The notes under the pieces were generated by a model. It did not search any database. It was given only the letters and a program-made list of their open reading frames with translations, and was not told where the DNA came from. The position numbers and the translations under genes were made by a program. This document shows positions 52,192-64,000 of a stretch of 64,000 nt of DNA, one piece after another. The stretch's first letter is position 1; every line of letters starts with the position of its first letter. The DNA comes from Megalobrama amblycephala. Taxonomy: Eukaryota > Chordata > Actinopteri > Cypriniformes > Xenocyprididae. The DNA lies in contig NC_063066.1 of NCBI RefSeq assembly GCF_018812025.1, positions 9,300,882-9,364,881 on the forward strand, read 5' to 3'.

Positions 52192-52737
52192 ATTCAAATT
52201 TCAGCCTTCATATATTGATGGGCACATATCTGAATACAAATAGAGTTGAATAGTGATAAAATGGGATAGCATGTATTCATGAGTGTAGATGTGTGTGTAC
52301 AGAGATCAAATTTCCCTACATGTACAGTAACATCTGAATTAAAAAAAAAAATTGACAAAACATGGCTGCCTCTAAAGCTGGTGAATGCTTAATGGGCTGC
52401 CCTTTAACTAACCTGTATTCTGGACTCATAGAGTCAGTGAACCCTACACTACACTGCTCTAGAGGCATCGATTAGTGGGACAGAGAGCAAACCTCTATTT
52501 TACAGTAACATTCTACCCGATCAATCTGCCTGACCTGTCATATCCTCTCTCAGGGGGTCTCATCCAAAGACAGAGTGACATTGCGTGCCATCACAGGCAT
52601 CATGTGATTAATTATAGTCTACAATGGAAAGCACAGTTTATTTTTGTGAATGTGTTTGTGTACATAAGTACATGCATAGGGGAGGGGGACTACTTTTGTT
52701 AGACACACAGTTTATTGTACTATATTTGGTAACACTT

Positions 52738-53022
52738 TACAACATTAGTTAACATGAACTAATAATGAACTGCACTTCTACAGCATTTATTAAACTTTGT
52801 TAATGTTAATTTCAACATTTACTAATACATTATTAAAATCTTGTTAACATTAGTTAATGCACTGTGAACTAACATGAACAAACAATGAACAACTGTATTT
52901 TCATTTACTAACGTTAATGAAGATTAGTAAATACAGTAACAAATGTTTTGCTCATGGTTAGTTCATGTTAGTTAATACATTAAATAATGTTGAACTAATG
53001 AACATTATTGTAAAGTGTTACC
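52738..53022. mobile_element. GGTAACACTTTACAA hAT-like MITE, uninterrupted
   Basis: Exact 8-bp duplication CTATATTT at 52730-52737 and 53023-53030; perfect 15-bp inverted ends GGTAACACTTTACAA. It is 285 bp long and serves as the intact reference for the interrupted copy at 21652-22934. Confidence 0.93.
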
Positions 53023-53089
53023 CTATATTTTTATCAGTATTTTGTTTAAACAGTAAATTGTCTATACCAGGAAATTGTGTTTGCATTGT

Positions 53090-53392
53090 GTGAAAAACCA
53101 GCGGTATCTCATGACCAATTTGTACGTATTTTACGAGGTGGCTAATTCATATGAATTCGTACGACCTCATTCGTACGAATGCGTACGATTTGTCTAAACC
53201 CCAGTGACGAGTAGGTTTAGAGGCGGGGTTTGGGGTAGGTCATTCATATGAATTAATACGAATTTGTCAACTCGGAAAATATGTACAATTTAGCAAAAAA
53301 GTATGAATTCGTACGAGTGAGGTCGTATAAATTCGTATGAATTAGCCTCCTCGTAAAATACGTAAGAATTGCCGTGAGATCGGGTTGGAAAA
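53090..53392. mobile_element. foldback-type repeat rich in TCGTACGA motifs
   Basis: Ends AGCGGTATCTCATGACCAAT and ATTGCCGTGAGATCGGGTTG are imperfect inverts; internal TTTTACGAGG and CCTCGTAAAA match in inverted order, with multiple TTCGTACGA units. Confidence 0.75.
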
Positions 53393-53685
53393 ACTGAAAT
53401 TTATGTTAATTTCTTAATTACGATTTGGTAAATCTCTCTTCCTGTCATTTCAATTTCAATTTCCTGTAGGGCATGGTCATTTGAATTCAAAATCACAAAC
53501 ATGAATGAACTGAAAGGGAACCAATCCTTAAATTTCAAATTTTGAGTTCTGTCCATTTTAACCATTTTGAATCCCACTGCCGATACGAATTAAATTTCAG
53601 AGCTTTGGTGGAGAGAAAGATCAACAATGAATAAAGGTTGGACTGTTCCTCAAACAAAATTATATGACTTCAGAAAGGTTTTTTG

Positions 53686-53992
53686 GTCCTACTTTATATT
53701 AGGTGTCTATAACTACCATGCACTAACATTGAAATTAATAATTTGATACAATGCACTTATTATGTTTATACATGTTTTTATTATTTTAATTACATGCATG
53801 TAATTACATCTGTAATTAATTACAGTTATAATTACACTGTTGACCCTTCCCTTCCCTTTTAACCCACCCTGCACCTACCCATACCACTAAACCTGTCCCT
53901 ATCCTTACCCATATCCCACCTCAATAGCAGCACAAGTGTTTTGCAATACATCAATGCATACATATTAAAGAGACCTAATATAAAGTGTGACT
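53686..53992. mobile_element. MITE with CTACTTTATATTAGGTG ends
   Basis: Left TCCTACTTTATATTAGGTGT and right GACCTAATATAAAGTGTGA are inverted ends. The interior has a CCTTCCCTTCCC/CACCTACCC pyrimidine-rich part. About 307 bp. Confidence 0.78.
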
Positions 53993-56900
53993 TTTTTTTT
54001 AACAATTCTTTGTCTTGAAAGCGATCATCACTGCGAACTAACGTTCTATTTTTCAAAGACTCTTCTTTTGTGTTGCATGGAAAAATAGCGTACAAGTTTG
54101 AAACAACAGAATGAGTGACATAATGACAGAATTATACATTTTTATTCCTTTTAATTCCAAGCTATGTGATTTCATAAGCTGATATAAATGTTAAAAATTC
54201 AGTCAAAAAAGATTTACCACTTTTTTTCTACTTCCTTTACTTCTGTTTCCCCTCTCCCTATCTTTCCCTGTCTTTCTCTCTGTCTCTCTCTTCTCAACTG
54301 AAACAGATGGCAATTTATGCTGAGCACAATCAGGACTATTCAGCATTGGGTAGGCTGGTCCTCCCCACAGGAGTGAGGCCCAATCACAGTCCTAATGAAC
54401 ACATTGAGAGCTGTCTGCTCCAAATGAGTCCCAGTAGGAGCCGGCCCACAGGTACCCCCTGCCCGCTGGCATCACCACACACACACACACACAGACACAG
54501 ACACACACACACACACATACTGGCACAACGCAGCACAGAGCTTCTCGAGCAGCACTTAATTCAATCAAGATTCTTATCTCCAGCTGCCAGCATTCCAAAA
54601 GTGGAAAAAACAACAATAGGGATATAAGTTACATGCAGCGAGTTGTGGATTGACAGACTGTATTTGTACATGGGATCACAATTTAACGAGTGTGCAAGTA
54701 AAAATTTCATGGGACTCATGAGTGGAACTATCACATTTTCACATGTTCTTTGAGTCTCAAAGCTGCATTTGGGTCAATGACGTGACACTATCTTAGTCTT
54801 ATTTTCCTATCTTATTTATTCACAAATAATGACTACACATCTTCAGGGATGAGCATGCTTTTAATTTCAAATTCATTTAAAATTAGGGAGTTCGGTATAA
54901 TTTTTTATTATTATTTCTTTGAAAGAAAATTAGAGAGGACCTCTGTAGGCCCTTATGACTTCGTGTTGAGGTCAGTAAGTCCTCTTAAAATATCAGATAA
55001 TGTGACCTTTTTATGACAACACTGTAAAATTGGAAACTGTAATAGATCTAACCTTACATTTCAAATACTGTTAAACTGTTTTACAGTGAAAATCCATAAA
55101 CTGACATTCCCAGAATTCCCTGTTTGACACTTCACATTTAATGATTTTACAAATGATTGTTTCTTAATAGTTATTTAATAGTTTATCAGATATGTATTAG
55201 AGTTCTGTTACAACTTATTTTGTCTTATAATTTATTGTTTTATTTTAGTGTCGTGGTATTTAGTTACCATGATGGTGTTTTGAATTTTGTGTTTGATGCT
55301 GTCCACCTTCTATATATTAGTATTTAGGTCAGCTTGTGGAAAAGCTATTTTTGATTAACTTTGTTTTTCTCTTTACCTCCTGTGTTATTATGGTGTTTGT
55401 CAGTATATGTTAAAGGTATAAAATTTTGTACCAGTGTGGCCTTTTTTTTTTAGTAAAGTACCATTTTAAACTGTAAAATTACACATTGTTTTGTAAATAG
55501 TTACTGTAATTTTACATAACTATTAAGGCACTATTCTTTTTTTCCTGGAAATTTGCATAAACGTTTTTCAAAATCATATGAAAACAACATGAATACTCGT
55601 GAAAACTGAAAACTCGATAAACATTTTAAACTAAATTCTCCAATTTCTTTATTACACTCTTGTACAACATTGACCCATTTAAAGTTAGTCTGTTAGGTTT
55701 TTACTCTTAGAATGTTGGCTTGCTCTATACTTGTTATCCATATGCATCGATACCATATATTCATATGCAAGTACTGTATGAATTGGAAATTCATGTGGTT
55801 GGTCTCTGGTGCAGACACACTTCTCCCATCTGTCAGTCTGGCTGCATATATGTGGGATGCTTTGCCTTTCTTGTGCTCTTTTGACTCGCCAATTCATTTC
55901 ACCGAATACATGGACTTCAACAAGTAGAAACTCCCTCCAACATGCAGAAGCACAAAGACAGGAGAGCAGATCCCACACAGAGTGGTCGAGATCCCTCACA
56001 CATCAATCACCCCTACACTTTTGCCTCTCTTCGTGCGTCCGTCACAGAGGTTGACAGGAGCGCTGCCCCTCGCTCTACCCCAATCTGCACCTGAAGAGCT
56101 GGTGGGCAAAGCCCGGTGCCTTCTGTCGCATGTCAAAACCCCACTGGGCCTGCAGCACTGAGGAAGTGCAAATATCCTCTAATGGTCTTGATGCAGATGG
56201 ATGCGTCCATGACAATAGCCCCCGTGCTGGCGCTTTTTGTCAGCAGCCAGTAGAAAGGCCATCACAATGACTCAGCAGAATTATGCATGCAGGGAGGCGC
56301 CTTTCTCATGCTAAAGTCTGCCGAGAATGGACGTCTCATTTCAGAGAGAAACGGCAGGCCTTTTTCTCTTAACATGTCTTAGAAGTCTTAAAGGGACTTC
56401 TGTTGGGACAATGAGGGTATAATTGGATAGAAGGGTCAATTTTGGGCCTACTCATCGACTAACATCTTGGTTGATGAATGGTGCTATGGGTTTTTTCCAA
56501 AGATTGACAAGGTGCCACTGAAAAGGTGGACGGGTCGGGCAGGTTGGCGACTGACGTCGTGCAGCACTGTAGCGTTTAATAGCTTCCCCTTTGGTCCCCT
56601 GAACATGAAGGTTTCACTCCAACCAGAGGTTACGTAATGAAAATCACACCTGTCTTTGTGTGGCATTTCTGTTCAAATAGCGGCGTAAATGGGATCCTCC
56701 TGACTCACAGCGGGGTTGTGCGCTTGTGTCTTCAGCCGGCCAGGCTTCACGATGCCCTGTAGAGTGTGGTCAGTGCAGTCGCGTGTTTTCGCAGTAATCT
56801 AAAACCAGGAAGCCTTTGAAACCTAATGAAAGCCTCTGGAGAAGAAGGTTGGCGGTCCTGCGTCACTAGGACAATCGGAGTGTTTTGTTCAGACTCCCTG

Positions 56901-57281
56901 TGGTAGGTCAAAGACTTGGCCGCTTGGACCTTCTGCAGCTGCAGGGTCCATACTGGCCTTCTTGTGAGCAGCCCATGAGACCAAAATATCCAAATGATGT
57001 GTCATTAGTATCCCCTTGAAATAATCAATAATTATTTTTTGTTAAATTAAATTTTTATTGAAAAGTGTGTGAAAACTTTTATGGTCGTCTCAATTGTGAT
57101 AATGTATACTGAATTAGCATATTGCTGCAGTAATCAAAATTCTTATGTCCTCAGCCCAGTTATTAACACATTTGAAAACTCTGTTAAATCACATTCTAGG
57201 GTTACTATTACAAATAAAAACCCTTATACAACACTTATAGGAATACTGATTTAAAAGACTGATATAAAAATGACATATATA

Positions 57282-57284
<3 letters not shown>
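53993..57284. other. gene-free stretch, partly repeat-poor
   Basis: No gene found. 54300-54640 and 55690-56990 are comparatively GC-rich, complex and repeat-free (for example around 56060-56340), and could be regulatory. 54640-55690 is AT-rich without recognised content. Confidence 0.35.
54475..54521 (+). repeat. CA microsatellite
   Basis: ACACAC run with two interrupting AGAC units. Confidence 0.9.

Positions 57285-57325
<41 letters not shown>
57285..57325. repeat. TA microsatellite
   Basis: Uninterrupted AT dinucleotide run of about 41 bases, able to extrude a cruciform. Confidence 0.95.
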
Positions 57326-57331
<6 letters not shown>

Positions 57332-57914
57332 CAACCATCAGTGTATTTCAAAAATGTTACTTTATTGTAACATGTATGATAATATAGTTATATTAGTGTA
57401 ACCAATATTTAAAACATCAATACTGTAACTTTAACTTTTAATTTAGTGCAATATTCACTGTAACTTTGTCATTGCAACATTTTAGTGCAACCTTCCATAA
57501 CAACTGCAATTGAATAGTTCATTCTGTATTATTCCACCAGTCACTATTGTTGCCATCAGCATGTTTACTCATTCTATGACCACACTCAACAAACCTGAAT
57601 AATTGTGAATTCATATATTAATACTAGACACCTTAAAGATAATGTGTACCAAATATCTTTGTCATATCTTCATGTTAACATACTTTACTAACCTTTTGTT
57701 TTGGAGCTTTGATGCAGCCATCATCTATTGATGGTGCAAACAAGAATTAAACTGCTCTGCTCTGAGACAATTTGCACTAACCATGTGAAACTGCACATGT
57801 TTAATTGAGACCCTTTATTTTTTCCATATTTGCAGGAAATGCACTAAAAAAACAGTAACATTTTTTGAGCTTCGTCAATAAAAAATGTTTCTTTATGATC
57901 ACTATTGTGACCGG

Positions 57915-59212
57915 TGCACTGTAAAACCCAATAAGTTCAGAATACTCGAAACATTTGAGGAAACTTATTACCTCAAAACATTTAAGTAAACTAACTCATT
58001 TTTTTAAAGTTGGTAGAACTTAAAATTTTTGTGACAAGTGGGGCAGGGCTGAGAGCCATGGAAGCGGCAGTGTGGTGCACAGGTGTCTCTCACTAACAAT
58101 CCCGTCACCAGTATCCCTTTCCCAACTCATCATCATGTTAATTACATACAGTTAATTTACATAAACATCACATTCAGATCTTGGTTAAATGTTACATAGC
58201 AAATAACACATGCTATTATAACTAGTGATCGACCGATGTATCTGTTTACCGATATTTTTCCCGATATTTAAGCATTTTTCCATAATCGGGTATCGGTTTT
58301 GTAATATCGGATTCGCCGATTTACGGCGCCATCTTGTGGCCGACAAAACATAATAATTAAGTTACACTACTAAATAGCTATGCACTTCTAAATAGCCCCC
58401 CCCCCCCGCCCCCACCAATATGTTATAATCATTTTTGTGCTTTATTTTTTTACCTCAAAGCTTTTATTTTAAAACAAAGACACTTAGTAACAGTGCACTT
58501 TAATTTTTTGGACTCAGACCCCTCTATTTATTTGTGTATAAATATAAAGTTTTTTTTTTGTATGCAAGGAGGGAGTGATTGTTATAAATAAAATGGTTTG
58601 TTCAGCTCATTTGTGTTGTAATAATTGTCAAAAACAGAAGTATAACAGTAAATAAATATCGGTTCTGCATATCGGTTATCAGGTACATAAACATGCAAAT
58701 AATCGGTATCGGTATCGGTTATAAAAAATCAATATCGGTCGATCACTAATTATAACTATCAGAGAGACATTATCAGAAAGTCATTACATACTTGCATATA
58801 TGTAATCAAACAACATATGTGGTCTTAAATGTTTTGCAGCCCATCCTCAACCTAACCACAGGCTCTACTCTTCACCACAGTGGTAACCCTACAAAACTAA
58901 CATAACAGAACCCCCCTGAATCCCAACATAACACAACATTAAACATTAACTTATATCTCCATATGTTAATCTTGTGTAAAAACACACAAAATAACACTTA
59001 ATTTCAACAGTTATTTATATTGTCTGACACAAAGCATGCTGGGAATTAGAAATCTGCTGCAGCTCAACTCAATCATATTAAGTTCAGCTTACTACAATGA
59101 AATTTTGAGTTCATTCAACTTTTTTCTATTAAGTACAATTAACTTTCATTATTATTTGAGTGAAACAAACTCATTTAATTTAATTAATTTCACTGTTCGG
59201 TTTTACAGTGTG
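57915..59212. mobile_element. CACTGTAAAAC-ended element containing a nested insertion
   Basis: Left CACTGTAAAACCCAATAAGT and right GGTTTTACAGTG are inverted ends; subterminal AAGTTCAGAATACT and TTGAGTTCATTCAACTT motifs recur on both sides. An independent element sits at 58223-58748. No clear target duplication was found. Confidence 0.7.
58223..58748. mobile_element. hAT-like element with TAGTGATCGACCGA ends, nested
   Basis: Exact 8-bp duplication ATTATAAC at 58215-58222 and 58749-58756; ends TAGTGATCGACCGAT and ATCGGTCGATCACTA are inverted. Subterminal ATCGG/CCGAT repeats abound. It includes a poly-C tract at 58396-58407. Confidence 0.92.
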
Positions 59213-62200
59213 GGATTAAATGGGTTAACGCTCATCATAACCAAAGCTGCAGGACTGATAGTTTTATTACAATAACTGAATTATGTCTGTACACTTCATT
59301 AATGATCACTGTAATGTTAGATTTTTATTATGAAAGCCTGTTTCAACTCAGAGTAAAACAAAGGCAACTGTGACTTTATAACTCACAATTATGACTTTTT
59401 ATCCTGCAAATGTGACTTAGTTTCTCCTACATGCGACTTTATATCTCACAATTGACTTTATATCTCATAGTATATGTTTATATACTGCAAATGTGACTGT
59501 TTTTTTGTGAATGAGATTTTATATCCCATAATGTGACACTATATCTCAAAATGTCACTAAATCTTTATCTCAGAATTACATTTTTCACTTCTTACTCTAA
59601 GGTGGAAAATGGCTTCCACAGTTTATTAATCCATTGAAAAAATAAAAAGATACAAGAAAGAAAAACATTGAGTATAATTTTTCACAGAGTTTCTGGCAAT
59701 TTTGTAAGCACAGTTGCTACACGTGTGAAAGAGGAGCAGCGCGTTCTGGTCTTGATTAGAGGTCCAGCAGTCTAAGCAGAAAGTGAAGATTACAAAACAC
59801 CTCTCTTGCACTTTCAGATAGGCCTAGCATTTACAAGCTAACAAGATGGTGCACACTGTGGTAGTCACACACATAATAAGGATGTTGTTATAAAAAAAAG
59901 AGAGAGAGAGAGAGGACCAGGGACGATGCAATTTTGTCTTTGAACAGTGGAAAATCCAATGTCTTGTGTTATTTTGACACACTTCCAAAGTTTATGGATG
60001 TTCCTGTGTGGTAAAATTGGGTATAAAAGATTTTAGTGGCACACCTTGTGTGAAGCAAATGTTGCAATGTTTGCACAACGCCGTCCTCATGTGAGGTCTG
60101 GCCTCAGGTGGTAACTTCGGAGAACTGCATTATTAAGCTACTGTAAATTAAAAGCTGACTGTGGTTTTTCCTGTACTTGTCATAAACTTTTTCTTTCCCT
60201 GTCACTTTGCTGTTTAATCATAGCGAAATAAGATAAAAGTTCAGTTAACAAACAAACAAACTGACAATTTAATCAGTTAATTTATAACTTTAGCAGATGC
60301 ATATGTATCATGCAACAATATTATGTGCATTAAAACTCCAATAAGTGACTAATGTAAAAAAAAAAAAATTAATGTGAATTGTAATTAGATCTATTTGACT
60401 AGAAGACCAGCCACCAGTCATTACTTTTTCAAGCACCCATTCTAGATCTTTAAAAGCTTATCTCTTGCGAGATTCTCCTGATTTTTCCAGACATTTTGTC
60501 AGATTAAACTGGCTGCCTCTGGTTATTTGAAGACCCACAGGTATCTATGGAGATGATAGATGTCTGCATGCCTGATCTCTCCATATCTATGCGAATATTG
60601 ATGGCAAAAGGCTCTGTGGAAGTCTAGGCACTGCCTTTATCTTATCACCTTATCATACTCTGCATGGGAGCATAACTCTATTAGTGGTGCCAGTCTCCTT
60701 TATGTTCTCCTTACAGACATAAAGAAGCATTATGCATTGCACTTATGGGTTTTTTAATGTGTACAAATGATGTTTGAATGATACTGAACACATATCAAGG
60801 TTATCTTCAATTATATTTAAAAAAACAAAAAACTAACAAAAAAAAAACCCCAGCATGACCACTTCTGTAGTCCAGACAGTAAATCTGGGTCAGTCTAACC
60901 CTCTCTAACCCCCTGCTTGTTCCTTTAGCCTCTTTGTCTCCATTTAACCCTTCTACCCCAGCATGATCATTTCTTATCATGTATTTATTTGTTTAATCCA
61001 CCCCTCCCCCCGACAACTCGGCTGCCCACTCCATCCCTGCCCCCCTAACCCAACCCAGGAAAGCCCAGAGATGCTGCACAATTGGCGGATGTCTCCTCGC
61101 CAGCCTTGGAATTCCATCCGGGGGTGATCGTGCGCCCTTCATCTCTCTCTGTCACTCACAGGCTCAGATGTGGCCATCCTGCCCCAGTCGTGCACACACA
61201 TTATAAATAATGAATGCATTAGCATGCGTGTCTTTTTGGGGATGTGTATGTTGGGGTGGGGGAGGGTTTATTCCTTAATTCATTATTAATCTACTTCACG
61301 AGCTAAAAGGAGTCTGCCTGCTGCCTGTGCCTGTAGGCCTCGGCTAAACCCTACTTTAGGGAGTCTGGCTCACTGCAGTCTAAACCCCCCCCCCCCCCCC
61401 CTCATCGTCCAGTTAAAACCCATCCTCACCCCCCCATCCCACTCATTCCACCCGTCTTCCTCTTATTCTTCAATCTGGTGCTCATCTAGTTGCATTTAAG
61501 TAGCTTTTGATAGGAACAGGTACTGATTGTTTGGGAGACAGCAGGCTGATTTGGCAGAGGAGGGGCTACCTAGATACACGTCTGCATTTCAGCTTTCTAT
61601 CCATGATTCTACATTCTAGAGTTGTTGTTTTTTTTATATTGTTGTTGTTGAAGCTGAACTGATAGCCGGAAGCCTATTGACTTTGAAGTCGCTGTTAGTG
61701 CCATTTGGTTTGAATGAGGGGATGGGGGCGGGGTTATCTGAAGGTTAGAGGGCTCACAAACCCTCTGTTTTGATCACAGAGGCATGATGTCCCATATATG
61801 GGGGATGAACGAGGATACATGCTATTTTTAGACATGATTACAGCACAATTATACACCATATCATGGTGTTATGATGCTGGAAAAATGAAATGAATGAGCA
61901 TCTGCCTGCAGCAAGTCTGTGTGTGAATGTGTCTGCGTGATTGTAATCATAGATGGGATTAAGACAGTGTATCTCAATTGTGCAAAATGGTATTCTACAA
62001 TATTTATTGATGTTTTACACTGATAATGCATTTAGGAAATGCTTTCTGACTGTGTGTGTGTGTTTCTATCCTCCTCTCATGCCACTAGGGTGCACTGCTT
62101 GCTATGAGCCATGTCCAATCATAGCACTCCATCACAAATCCATAGTTAGAGCTATAGAAATGTGCAGTCACACACGCATCCAGTCACTGTGTAGCATGTA

Positions 62201-64000
62201 CACAATTTCTGTTCATGCAAACATGCATACTCCTCCTCCTTGTGCCCATAAACTGGATATCAGCTACCCTTTGTCACCTAAAATGAACGTACATAATCAC
62301 GTTTCCTTAAAACACCATGATACTCATAAATATAACTGACCCAGATAACAATGTCAAAATGAGACAAATATCACTGTGTGAGCTATGCCTTCATTCTTGC
62401 ATGTATTTTTGTCTTTCTCTTTGCTTTTTCTCTCTCTCTCTCTGAATGTTTGCTATGTGTGCTTTGGGAGAAAGCGCATACAGAAGGGAAAAGATTCCAA
62501 AGTGAAGCATTGCTTCCTTGAAAAGCAACAGTGCATATCCTTCTTTTGTGCAGGGGATTCTCTTTCAACTTTGCTGCCTAACGTGTCACTCTCTCACTCA
62601 CACGTAAGAGCGTCCTTTGATCTTTTGCAGTTTTTGTTGAGTTAGCATGGTTGTGCTACTGCCAGACTGCTTGCTGCATTATCACTTTACATCTAAATTG
62701 TCTGAGCAAATACTCTGCTACCTTAATCCTGTAGATTATTGACAAAATAGAAAGGCGCATCATCATAAACAGTGACCTAAAATATCAAATATAAATGTTA
62801 TGTTAAATAAGCAAAAAAATGCTTTGTGTAAGCATAAAATTATTTTATAAGCATATGTCATGTCACATGTATGAAAATCAGATTTGGGTGTATTTTCAAA
62901 TATCCTAATCCGTCTTTATATAGATGATTGAAAGCAGCTAAAAAGAAAATAAACTGATTTAGATAATATTAGCAGAGGTCAGATCTTGTATGGGGAATAA
63001 TATCATCCTAAATACGATCAAATTGCAGGTGTCTGTGCTTTCTTTATTCAATAAACATATACATGTGACAGATTTTTCCCCCTCATGATTATAAAAACCT
63101 TTTGATCTAAATGCCTCAAATGTCTAAAATTAGTTTGCTTGGCAAATATAAATTATGCATATTTTTTAATAAAACTTGTTTAGCTAAAACTATATTTTAA
63201 ATAAATAAATAAACATCAGTAATGTTGAAAAATATACCAGGTATGCCTCATTAAATTGATTGAGAAAATGGGAGACAACCTAGAAAAAAATAGACAAAGG
63301 TGACTTTGAAGAATCTAAAATAAGATATAAAACAATCTCACAGTTTTGATACTTTATTACTATTCAGAATTATGGAGAACAGTAATAATAAAAATATGTA
63401 TAGGCAAGTGTCCAACATTTTTGGCTGGTAGTGTTTTTTTGAACAGTATTAGTTGTAGCCTAGCAGCCCACTCCAAACTCATTGAGACCCAGGTTGCTTT
63501 TGCTGAGCCTTTGGAATGTGCTCGGTGCTATGTTTGGGTCTAGGGGTCTTCACTGCGGGTGTCAGGGGCAGCGGCAGGAACCACACTGTGTCTATGAACT
63601 CTATTCAAACTCTGAAATGCCTCTGCCTAGGCAGGAAATTGAAATATTGGGCTGTATGTGCAGGCCAGTGACCATCTATCATGGCATGTTGGCTCAAGGA
63701 GAGCAGCTCCATAGATCAGCGATAGGATGCGAAGTCTACAGGTTAAGAGGTAAAAAGACGAGAAGAGAGTGCCTTGCAGGGGTCCAGTTCTAAACTCTTA
63801 CAATCCTTTCACCTCAAAAGGAAAAAAAGAAAAAAAGGGGGCCCTCCTTTACTGATCCAGCAGTTGAGGGGGATAGCAAATCTGTAGTATTTCTTTTTGT
63901 AACTCAGAAGAGGTATTGGCAAGAAGTTAGGCCAATGTCAACTACAAACACTCAAAATCAAAACACCTGATCAACACTTGACACTAGTGAGTTGGAAAAT
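59213..64000. other. gene-free right end, partly repeat-poor
   Basis: No coding gene recognised. 60890-61400 (with AATTGGCGGATGTCTCCTCG and CCTTAATTCATTATTAATC) and 62380-62640 look complex and non-repetitive, hence possible regulatory DNA. A poly-C tract is at 61385-61401. 62650-63430 is AT-rich. Confidence 0.35.

Noticed and set aside
54307..54627. 106-codon plus-strand ORF
   Set aside because: It runs into a CA microsatellite, has no recognisable domain or splice context, and appears to be chance in moderately GC-rich DNA.

Overview
The window is nuclear DNA of a teleost fish, most likely a cyprinid (carp, goldfish or zebrafish group). Genes are split into short exons with GT-AG introns. 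The intergenic DNA and introns are packed with dispersed repeats that I recognise as typical of cyprinid genomes, including the 'AGGGTTAGTTCACCC' foldback family and hAT- and piggyBac-like elements. There are no bacterial-type operons, RBSs or CRISPR arrays. Family and species assignments come from memory and reading; no search was run.

Layout. (1) 1-7.8 kb, minus strand: the 5' end of arhgef6 (alpha-PIX), three coding exons covering the N-terminal CH domain; the gene runs off the left edge. (2) 10.5-14.6 kb, minus strand: complete rbmx (hnRNP G), one non-coding and eight coding exons, 378 codons. Two neighbouring introns each carry a box C/D snoRNA of the SNORD61 type. (3) 16.5-31.3 kb, plus strand: a 17-exon TM9SF2-like nonaspanin gene, about 652 aa, intact except for one apparent single-base frameshift in exon 7. 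(4) 34.4-35.7 kb, minus strand: gpr101, a single-exon class A GPCR of 429 aa. (5) 35.7-64 kb: no recognisable coding gene. This stretch mixes transposons with repeat-poor sequence that may hold regulatory elements.

The order ARHGEF6-RBMX-GPR101 matches human Xq26.3, where ZIC3 follows, so the gene-free right half may be the gpr101-zic3 regulatory interval. A TM9SF2-like gene here is notable because human TM9SF2 lies on 13q near ZIC2/ZIC5 and ARHGEF7. The window therefore looks like the second copy of an ancient duplicated block, with a member absent from the human X block.

The genes do not form a pathway. They are linked by synteny, by an apparent head-to-head rbmx/tm9sf promoter that a hAT element has split, and by convergent 3' ends of the tm9sf gene and gpr101. 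Several transposons can be delimited exactly by their target-site duplications (8 bp for hAT-like, TTAA for piggyBac-like), including two nested insertions.
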